9,786 bases of DNA from Paraktedonobacter sp035294465. GTDB lineage: Bacteria > Chloroflexota > Ktedonobacteria > Ktedonobacterales > Ktedonobacteraceae. The stretch's first letter is position 1, and each line of letters opens with the position of its first letter. A program made the translations under genes and the position numbers. The DNA is taken from NCBI GenBank assembly GCA_035294465.1, contig DATGKW010000083.1:1-9786 (forward strand), in the 5' to 3' direction. This document shows, in pieces, positions 4,089 to 9,786 of this stretch. The notes below the pieces were generated by a model. The model was not told the origin of the DNA, did not search any database, and saw nothing but the letters and a program-made list of their open reading frames with translations.

Positions 4089-6464
4089 TCAGACTTGCCC
4101 CCAGTGCTCAGGCGGTCGATTCCACTCGCCTGCTATTGGCCGTTGCGCCTGCGTGGATTCATTCTCCTGCGCGGGAAGTCGCCCTGGGCCACTGCCGTAA
4201 TTTCGTGAGGCGAATGGTTGCTGGCCGCTCTGGCTGTCCAGAGGTGGGAGGCTGCTTAGCCCGCTGCTCTTTCCATTTCCCTGGGGCAGGAATAATTGCT
4301 GGTCGTTGGTATTGCCGGGCATATAAGGTCCCGCATATAAAGGGAAACCACTTCCTCCGCTGCTTGCCATCTCAGGATTATAGGATCCTCCGCTGCTAAT
4401 TGGCTGAGCTGTAGAGGTCACGGTGCGGGCAATACCGCCAGCCATCGGAGGAATTCCCGTTTCCTCTCCTATCGGGTCTGAGATGTGATGGGTGTTAGAG
4501 GTAAGGTAACTCATAGTATCGCGCAGCTTAAAGGCTTCGACGGAGGCCAGGAGTTGTTCGGCCAGGCGAGCCACACGTTCCATATTCTGCGCAGCCTCGC
4601 GGGTGCTATTGGCGCTTATCTGCGTGGATGCAGAAACTCCCTGCATAATCTGCACAACATGGTTGGAGGATTGCTGCTGTTGCGTGGCCATCTGATTGAT
4701 CACATCAATTTCGCGCGCCTGCTGTTCAATCACGGCGAAAATCGATCCCAGGGAAGCTCCGGCTTCTTCGGCCAGTTTTGCTCCGGCATCGGACTCTCGT
4801 TCGGTGTCGCGCATGGCGACTGCCACGGCTCCGATATCATCGCGCACGCTGCGGACAATGCGCCCGACGGAGGTCGCTTGCTCTTTGGCCTGTTCCGCCA
4901 GGCGACGAATATCAGTAGCGACCGCGCCGAACCCCTTGCCGTTTTCACCAGCCATCGCTGCTTGAATAGCCGCGTCCAGGGCCAGGCGGTTTGTCTGATG
5001 TGCGATACTGGAGATGGCTTCCACGATGTTGTTGATTTCTCGCGAGCGCTCTCCCAGCGTTTGAACCTTGCTGGAGGTCTCCTGCACGTTGCTATGAATA
5101 CGGCCCATGCCTTCGATGGCTTGCTGCACTGCCAGGCGTCCACCCTGGGCGTTGCTACGCGCCTGGCGAGCGCTACTGGCCAGGGCTGTTGCGCGGCTTG
5201 CTACCTGCTGACTGGCCAGAGCCATTCGTTCGATTTCAAAAGCGGCATTGGCAATTTGCTGGATCTGCCGGTCGGCTGTCTCGACCAGTTCCGTCATACG
5301 ATCCGAGGTCATCGTGGTAGATGCCTCTACTTCGTTGGCCACAGACTTCACTCGTACAACCAGGCTCCCTAGCTCTTCAACCATATAGTTAAAGGAGTCT
5401 GCCAGCACGCCCAGAGCGTCCGCGGTAACTTCGGCTTTAATGCGCAGGTCACCCTCACCGACACCGCTGACTTCGGCTACCAGCTTCTCCACCTGCCCTT
5501 GCAGCATGTCGCGCTGCGCCTGGGTATTCTGGATCAGGTGAACGATATTGTCCATCATATTATTCATCGCGGTGGCCACAATGGCGAACTCGTCATGGCT
5601 AGTGACCTGGGCGCGCGCACGTGTATCTCCCTTTGAGATGCGCCTGGTTAGCGAGACAAGCTCGGAGAGTGGGCCGGTGATCGACTTCTGTACAAGCACT
5701 CCCGAAGTAATTACCAGAAATATGACGAGCAGAATAGCGCCTATCGTGCCGACCATGACTGGCTGCATGTCGCCGGAGGTCTCGGCGCTGATGGTCTTGC
5801 TCATCTGGTTCACGTTGGCCATTACCAGGCCCCAGTTGGAATTGAGCGTGTTATAGGCTGCGGTCAACTGATTGGAGTCGCTGGTGATCTGGCTCACGAT
5901 GTGCTGGGGAGTGAAACTACCATCGGGAGAATTGAGCACTTGCTGGAGGAACGATGCTTCCGCCTGTTGCGCTGTGCGATAGGCTGGCCAGGATTGCGTT
6001 ATAATGGTATTCAGAAGATTGCTTTCCACCTGCGGCGCATCATTGTTCTGTGAGATGGAGTTGAGCATCGTGTATACTGGCCGCATGTTCGCGCTTTGAA
6101 GCGGATCGTACTGGCTCTGATAATTGCTGAATTGCTTGCCAAGCTGGCTTATATCAGTAGCAGCCTGGCTCGCGGTCTGGGTTGCTGCCGTGCGGGCAGT
6201 ATGATCGGAAGGCACAAGAGTCACGCTCAGAACCTGGGATTCCAGGCTCCGTGTCTCTGTGTACGTGTGCTGAAGGGCGCTTGCCAGACTATCGGTTTGA
6301 TTCTGCGCATCAATCATAATGGCTGAAGCCGACCCACGGCCGCTCATCTGGTTGACATAATAAAAGCCCACGAGAGAGAAAATCACACTCGGAAAAAGCG
6401 CGGCTAGCGTAAATGCCACGATCAGGCGGCGGGAAATTGGGTAGTTCGATATGAATTTCAACAT
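4089..6464 (-). CDS. methyl-accepting chemotaxis-type receptor (PilJ-like, two HAMP domains)
   Basis: A 791-residue membrane receptor. Residues 12-37 are a first membrane segment, 38-232 an outside sensor region rich in Gln/Ser/Thr with predicted helices, and 236-258 a second membrane segment. HAMP domains follow at about 258-312 and 325-378, then the cytoplasmic signalling coiled coil at about 380-645. The hairpin tip is at 481-520 (SSIAHQTNRLALDAAIQAAM, then AGENGKGFGAVATDIRRLAEQ). Such receptors control a CheA kinase for taxis or type IV pilus motility. The tip differs from the canonical QTNLLALNAAIEAARAGE at four sites. Residues 650-791 are a Ser/Gly/Pro/Gln-rich tail, with no CheR/CheB tethering pentapeptide at the end. 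The start has AGAAGGGA (6482-6475), 10 bases upstream. No che or pil genes are in the window. Ligand unknown. Confidence 0.95.
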   Translation of the reverse strand: MLKFISNYPISRRLIVAFTLAALFPSVIFSLVGFYYVNQMSGRGSASAIMIDAQNQTDSLASALQHTYTETRSLESQVLSVTLVPSDHTARTAATQTASQAATDISQLGKQFSNYQSQYDPLQSANMRPVYTMLNSISQNNDAPQVESNLLNTIITQSWPAYRTAQQAEASFLQQVLNSPDGSFTPQHIVSQITSDSNQLTAAYNTLNSNWGLVMANVNQMSKTISAETSGDMQPVMVGTIGAILLVIFLVITSGVLVQKSITGPLSELVSLTRRISKGDTRARAQVTSHDEFAIVATAMNNMMDNIVHLIQNTQAQRDMLQGQVEKLVAEVSGVGEGDLRIKAEVTADALGVLADSFNYMVEELGSLVVRVKSVANEVEASTTMTSDRMTELVETADRQIQQIANAAFEIERMALASQQVASRATALASSARQARSNAQGGRLAVQQAIEGMGRIHSNVQETSSKVQTLGERSREINNIVEAISSIAHQTNRLALDAAIQAAMAGENGKGFGAVATDIRRLAEQAKEQATSVGRIVRSVRDDIGAVAVAMRDTERESDAGAKLAEEAGASLGSIFAVIEQQAREIDVINQMATQQQQSSNHVVQIMQGVSASTQISANSTREAAQNMERVARLAEQLLASVEAFKLRDTMSYLTSNTHHISDPIGEETGIPPMAGGIARTVTSTAQPISSGGSYNPEMASSGGSGFPLYAGPYMPGNTNDQQLFLPQGNGKSSGLSSLPPLDSQSGQQPFASRNYGSGPGRLPAQENESTQAQRPIAGEWNRPPEHWGQV

Positions 6465-6550
6465 GTCTGTAGCATCCCTTCTCAGGCAGCGCAGGGCTTC
6501 TGAGGTATAGGTATACTTGTACTGGTCTAAATACGTTAATCTGAAAAATG

Positions 6551-6574
6551 GGGGAATATTTTAAAGTATTCCCC
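6551..6574. promoter_or_regulatory. dyad between the divergent receptor and accC genes
   Basis: GGGGAATA (6551-6558) and TATTCCCC (6567-6574) are perfect inverted arms; inside them one G-U and one A-T pair leave a TTAA loop. On the minus strand it is followed by CATTTTTC, so it might act as an attenuator in a receptor leader. Otherwise it could be an operator shared by the divergent genes. The rest of 6465-6707 is AT-rich, with only weak promoter candidates, for example a TATGAT at 6658-6663 for accC without a good -35. Confidence 0.5.
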
Positions 6575-6707
6575 AATCAGTGTACATCACAATTCAAAGA
6601 ATTTAAAATTCACCTTATAGAATGACCTCTTTTTCCTACTCATTTATTCCAACGTGATATGATGAAATTTACAGCAAGTAACGGGACCAGGAGAAGGAGA
6701 ACCACCC

Positions 6708-8279
6708 TTGAATAATCCAGCCATCACCCACTGGCCTTTTCGGAAGGTCTTGATTGCCAATCGCGGCGAGATTGCTCTGCGCGTCATCCGTGCCTGCCGC
6801 GAACTGGGTCTTGCCAGCGTAGCGGTCTATAGCGAGGTTGATCGCCATGCCCTGCATGTGCGTATGGCAGACGAGGCATATGCTATCGGCCCGGCCCCGG
6901 CCAACCAGAGCTATTTAAATATCCCGGCTCTGATCGATGTGGCACGCCGCTCTGGTGCTCAGGCTGTGCATCCCGGCTATGGCTTTCTCTCGGAGAACGC
7001 CTCATTTGTGGAGGCATGCGTAGAGGCCGGTTTGATCTTCGTCGGGCCTTCGGCAGATTTGCAGCGCGCAGTCGGCGAGAAGACGGCCGCGCGCAATACC
7101 GCACGGCAGGCCGATGTGCCTGTTGTCCCTGGCGCTCTGCTGGACGGAGTAGCAGAAGACGAGGTTGCTGGACTGGCTGCCGGGATTGGCTATCCCCTGC
7201 TGCTCAAAGCGGCGGCCGGCGGCGGCGGCAAGGGTATCCGCTTCGTGCGTGATCCACACGACCTGACTTCTTCGCTACGTGTGGCGCGCAGCGAGGCGAA
7301 GAGCGCTTTTGGCGACGACCGGGTTTACATAGAAAAAGCGGTTGCTCCAGCCCGCCATATCGAGGTGCAATTTATCGCCGATACCCATGGCAACGTGGTA
7401 CACCTGGGCGAACGCGAGTGCAGCATTCAGCGCCGTCATCAAAAGCTCATCGAAGAATCTCCTTCGCCCGCGCTGGATGAGGAGTTGCGCCAGCGCATCA
7501 CCTCGGCAACGGTGAATCTGATCCGCACCATCGGCTATGTAAACGCTGGCACCGCCGAATTCCTGCTGGGGCCCGACCGCAACTTCTATTTTCTGGAGAT
7601 CAATGCTCGCATTCAAGTGGAGCATCCGGTGACAGAGTGGTGTACCGGCCTGGATCTGGTGCAGGAACAATTTCGCGTGGCGGCGGGCCTGCCGCTCTCC
7701 TTCACGCAGGAGCAGGTAGTCTTTCGCGGCGCGGCCATCGAAAGCCGTATTTCAGCCGAGGACCCGGAAAACCGCTTCCTGCCCGCAACCGGCGTCGTTC
7801 AGGCGCTGCAAGAACCCTCCGGCCCCGGCGTGCGCGTCGATAGCGGACTCTACCCCGGCCTGCAAGTTCCCCTCTTTTACGATCCGCTGCTCTCCAAGCT
7901 GATTGTCTGGGGCCGCGACCGCGAACAGGCCATTGCCCGCATGCGCCGCGCCCTGGACGAGTATCAAATCCTGGGAGTGCGTACTACCTTGCCCTTCGCG
8001 CGCTGGTTGATGGACCATCCGCGTTTTATCGCCGGAGATTTCTCGACCGACTTTATCGCCGAGGAGTGGGGCGACAAAGGCCGCTTGCAAGAGGCCACCT
8101 CGCCTGCTCAGTCCGAAGAGATTACGCCTGAGCAGGTGGCAGCTATTATGGGGGCGCTGCTGATGCATGAAGAGGTACACGAGGAACAGAGCCGCCGTCG
8201 TCCTCTGGGCGCAGAGAGGGCAGAAGAGGGCAGCCGCTGGAAGATGGCCGGGCGCATGGAGGCTCTGCGGCATATGTAG
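6708..8279 (+). CDS. accC: biotin carboxylase subunit of acetyl/acyl-CoA carboxylase
   Basis: A 523-residue ATP-dependent biotin carboxylase that carboxylates biotin on a carrier protein, the first half-reaction of acyl-CoA carboxylation. Residues 11-120 are the N-terminal domain (FRKVLIANRGEIALRVIRAC; HPGYGFLSEN). Then come the ATP-grasp region with the Gly-rich loop AAAGGGGKGIRFV at about 168-180, ERECSIQRRHQKLIEE at 235-250 (H244, K246), FLEINARIQVEHPVTE at 295-310 (R301, E305) and the C-terminal domain with ESRISAEDP (R347). The start is TTG: AAGGAG at 6694-6699 lies 8 bases before it, and no ATG occurs until residue 53, beyond conserved sequence. Usual length is about 450; residues 455-523 form an extra tail. 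No biotin carrier or carboxyltransferase gene adjoins it, so acetyl-CoA versus propionyl-CoA use is open. Confidence 0.96.
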   Translation: MNNPAITHWPFRKVLIANRGEIALRVIRACRELGLASVAVYSEVDRHALHVRMADEAYAIGPAPANQSYLNIPALIDVARRSGAQAVHPGYGFLSENASFVEACVEAGLIFVGPSADLQRAVGEKTAARNTARQADVPVVPGALLDGVAEDEVAGLAAGIGYPLLLKAAAGGGGKGIRFVRDPHDLTSSLRVARSEAKSAFGDDRVYIEKAVAPARHIEVQFIADTHGNVVHLGERECSIQRRHQKLIEESPSPALDEELRQRITSATVNLIRTIGYVNAGTAEFLLGPDRNFYFLEINARIQVEHPVTEWCTGLDLVQEQFRVAAGLPLSFTQEQVVFRGAAIESRISAEDPENRFLPATGVVQALQEPSGPGVRVDSGLYPGLQVPLFYDPLLSKLIVWGRDREQAIARMRRALDEYQILGVRTTLPFARWLMDHPRFIAGDFSTDFIAEEWGDKGRLQEATSPAQSEEITPEQVAAIMGALLMHEEVHEEQSRRRPLGAERAEEGSRWKMAGRMEALRHM

Positions 8280-8329
8280 CCAGATTGCCTGTTTCCATTC
8301 TTCAATTTGCGGATTATTCAATGGCGGTC

Positions 8330-8358
8330 TCGACAGATTCCTCACTCTCGGATATAAT
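8330..8358 (+). promoter_or_regulatory. promoter of the SAM methyltransferase gene
   Basis: TCGACA (8330-8335, 5 of 6 matches) and a perfect TATAAT (8353-8358) are 17 bases apart. It lies about 50 bases after the accC stop, and transcription would start near 8365, so the methyltransferase is probably expressed separately from accC. No terminator is evident between accC and this promoter. Confidence 0.7.
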
Positions 8359-8439
8359 GGGAAACTGGTGATGATCACGATTCACGATGAATATAGAGGC
8401 AGTTACCAGATCAAGCCTGAGAGTAAGGAGCGCTATACC

Positions 8440-9312
8440 ATGTATCATGCTCGATCGTATGCTCGCGGGGAGCCGGCCAGCACCTATTTTGTGCCAGATC
8501 GCTCTTATAAGGAAGAACTCTTGCGCTTGCAGACCCAGGACCAGATGCTCACGGCGGGTATGGGCGGAGTGTTGCCAGAACAACCAGACCCGACGATTTT
8601 TCAGCGGGTGCTGGATGTGGGTTGTGGCACCGGAGGCTGGCTCATTGAAACTGCCAGAACCTATCCGAGCATACCAGTGCTGGTAGGGATAGATGTGAGT
8701 GAGCGCTTCGTCAAGTATGCTCAGGCTCAAGCTCAGGCTCAGGGGGTCGGCGACCGGGTAGAGTTTCGCGTAATGGACGCTTTACGCAGGCTCGAATTTC
8801 CCACTCACTACTTCGATTTAGTCAACCACCGCCTGGGCATAAGCTACTTACGTACCTGGGATTGGCCTCAACTCCTTCTGGAGTATCAACGGGTTGCTCG
8901 ACAAGGTGGGATCATTCGGATCACAGAATGCAATTTCCCTGAAAGTAATAGCGTGGCTTTGACACGTCTCAATAACCTGTTTCTGCGAGCACAGTCCCAG
9001 GCCGGCCATATGTTCATTCCAGATGATGGCTATGGGCTGATCAACGAGCTTGTCCCATTGTGCGAACGATTTGGATTGGAGAATATACAGGTAGTTCTCC
9101 ATACGCTGGAATATCGGGCTGGCACACCTGAGGGAAAGAGTTTCATCGAAGATGAAACGTATCTCTTTCGAGTACTGCTCCCTTTCTTACGCAAGTGGAG
9201 CCATCTACCTGATGATTATGAAGAGATTTACCAGCAGGCTGTGACTGAAATGCAGCGCTCCGACTTCGCCGCGACGTGGAAGATGCTCACCGTCTGGGGT
9301 GTAAATCCATAG
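8440..9312 (+). CDS. class I SAM-dependent methyltransferase, substrate unknown
   Basis: A 290-residue soluble protein with a Rossmann-type methyltransferase fold. Motif I, VLDVGCGTGGW, is at 57-67; the acidic residue that binds the SAM ribose is D85 in LVGIDVS; D113 in VEFRVMDAL would contact the adenine; motif IV is FDLVNHRLG at 125-133; and RVARQGGIIRITE at 151-163 is the usual post-motif strand. The C-terminal 120 residues, with aromatic and charged stretches, would form the substrate cap. The start at 8440 is chosen because AAGGAG (8425-8430) lies 9 bases upstream. An in-frame ATG at 8371 would add 23 residues but has a weak ribosome site and sits about six bases from the predicted transcript start. 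Residues 94-101 are an AQ repeat. The substrate (small molecule, lipid or natural product) cannot be inferred. Confidence 0.9.
   Translation: MYHARSYARGEPASTYFVPDRSYKEELLRLQTQDQMLTAGMGGVLPEQPDPTIFQRVLDVGCGTGGWLIETARTYPSIPVLVGIDVSERFVKYAQAQAQAQGVGDRVEFRVMDALRRLEFPTHYFDLVNHRLGISYLRTWDWPQLLLEYQRVARQGGIIRITECNFPESNSVALTRLNNLFLRAQSQAGHMFIPDDGYGLINELVPLCERFGLENIQVVLHTLEYRAGTPEGKSFIEDETYLFRVLLPFLRKWSHLPDDYEEIYQQAVTEMQRSDFAATWKMLTVWGVNP
8719..8742 (+). repeat. four-copy hexamer tandem repeat inside the methyltransferase gene
   Basis: Four consecutive copies of GCTCAR (one with A, three with G as last base) code for AQAQAQAQ just after the SAM-ribose-binding strand. Copy-number change by slippage would add or remove Ala-Gln pairs without shifting the frame, so length may vary between strains. 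Confidence 0.7.
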
Positions 9313-9661
9313 TCGTCAATCATGTCTCAGGACTAAAACCGCAGGCAGACTCCGCATCTCTAAAACAGAAAAAATCATGACGCCTCTCTCTACCTCGCTG
9401 ACTAAGTATTTTGTGAAGCCGAAGGACGAAGGCCACGAACCGGCTTTGTGAGCCGATTGGCAGCCCGAACAAATGTCTTGATTTTTCTCCACAAGCAGTG
9501 TATTATTACCGAATAGTGCAGCGCAATATATGCAGATATGAACGTCACCTGACAAACTCTGAGCGAAAGGCTCTTTTCCTGGCACCGGGAACAGGGCCTG
9601 ACTCGGCTCAGGGTTCGAGCACGAAATGTAAGTTGTTGGATAAGTTGGAAGGGAAGGAAAT
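9313..9661. other. 349-base stretch without a clear gene
   Basis: No convincing gene, RNA gene or terminator is visible here. The plus strand has no substantial open frame. On the minus strand one frame (9585-9316) is open and contains two CxxC pairs 17 residues apart (codons at 9534-9460), which looks like a zinc ribbon, but it would need a GTG start without a Shine-Dalgarno sequence, so I do not call it a gene. A second overlapping minus frame (9707-9402) has no recognisable motif. Only short weak hairpins are seen, such as CGGCT/AGCCG near 9441-9455. Confidence 0.5.
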
Positions 9662-9786
9662 ATGATAGAATCGCTCGATCAAGATTGTCGTGAAGAAGCC
9701 GGGGCAACTCCTGAGCATGCGCCGGGCTATCTGTCTGTGAGAGAGGCGGCCAGGATCATAGGAGTCTCGACAAGAAGTGTTTATAA
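9662..9786 (+). CDS. helix-turn-helix DNA-binding protein, 5' part only
   Basis: The first 41 codons of a gene that runs off the window. After about 22 acidic N-terminal residues comes GYLSVREAARIIGVSTRSVY, the pattern of excisionase/MerR-type HTH domains (Y-L-[ST]-x-x-E-A-A-x-x-[LI]-x-V-S-x-x-[ST]-[VI]-Y). Such domains occur in phage and integrative-element excisionases, in small transcription regulators and at the start of larger regulators; the missing part decides which. A purine-rich ribosome site (AGGGAAGGAAA, about 9650-9660) lies directly before the ATG. No clear promoter is visible. Confidence 0.75.
   Translation, partial: MIESLDQDCREEAGATPEHAPGYLSVREAARIIGVSTRSVY

Noticed and set aside
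4485..5372. A 295-codon open frame antisense to the receptor gene
   Set aside because: It lies wholly opposite the well-conserved receptor coiled coil, its Cys/His/Gly/Arg-rich product matches nothing recognisable, and it has no good ribosome site. It is a shadow of the real gene.
8167..8439. N-terminal extension of the methyltransferase back into accC
   Set aside because: It would overlap the accC tail, gives atypical sequence, and lies upstream of the TATAAT promoter at 8353-8358. The Shine-Dalgarno sequence at 8425-8430 points to the ATG at 8440.
9590..9625. Possible tRNA because of GGTTCGAGC, similar to a T-loop
   Set aside because: The flanking bases do not form a T-stem, and no acceptor or anticodon arms can be found.
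1..9786. Search for CRISPR arrays, insertion sequences, attachment sites and a replication origin
   Set aside because: No regularly spaced repeats, transposase-like frames, terminal inverted repeats or DnaA-box clusters were seen. The HTH fragment at the right edge could belong to an element outside the window, but nothing here shows it.

Overview
The window looks like chromosomal housekeeping DNA from a Gram-positive-like or Chloroflexota bacterium. A filamentous Ktedonobacteria-type genome is my best guess. The grounds are moderate GC content, the gene style (a ferritin-like/VIT1 fusion, a PilJ-like receptor with a long Ser/Gly/Gln tail, a single-domain receiver, a free-standing SAM methyltransferase), good sigma-70-type promoters and strong Shine-Dalgarno sites. 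The assignment is inferred from general resemblance, not from a marker gene comparison.

Layout. (1) 29-466 (+) is a lone CheY-like receiver protein. (2) 632-1867 (+) is a rubrerythrin-type ferritin-like domain fused to a VIT1/CCC1 iron transporter (MbfA type). It sits behind a promoter that carries a Fur-box-like sequence and two copies of a 15-bp dyad. (3) 2127-3611 (+) is an operon-like run of rpmI (L35), rplT (L20) and a TrmH/SpoU rRNA/tRNA methyltransferase. infC is absent, and the run ends in a 23-bp bidirectional terminator. (4) 3663-3896 (-) is a 77-residue protein with a rubredoxin-like CxxC/CxxC ribbon; its promoter overlaps a perfect 10-9-10 dyad. (5) 4089-6464 (-) is a PilJ/MCP-like methyl-accepting receptor with two HAMP domains and an altered signalling-tip sequence. 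(6) 6708-8279 (+) is a biotin carboxylase (AccC) with a TTG start and a C-terminal extension that resembles small carboxylase accessory subunits. (7) 8440-9312 (+) is a class I SAM methyltransferase with its own strong promoter. (8) 9313-9661 has no clear gene. (9) 9662 to the window edge is the start of a helix-turn-helix (excisionase/MerR-like) protein.

How they fit together. Only the ribosomal protein/methyltransferase run is a clear functional unit (translation and RNA modification). The other genes are mostly single transcription units with their own promoters. I do not see a multi-gene defence, mobile or biosynthetic system. The most unusual material is regulatory: the iron promoter with its duplicated dyad, the perfect A7-loop hairpin inside the methyltransferase gene, and the dyad over the start of the ribbon-protein gene. 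The receptor tip substitutions and the carboxylase tail are the protein-level oddities.
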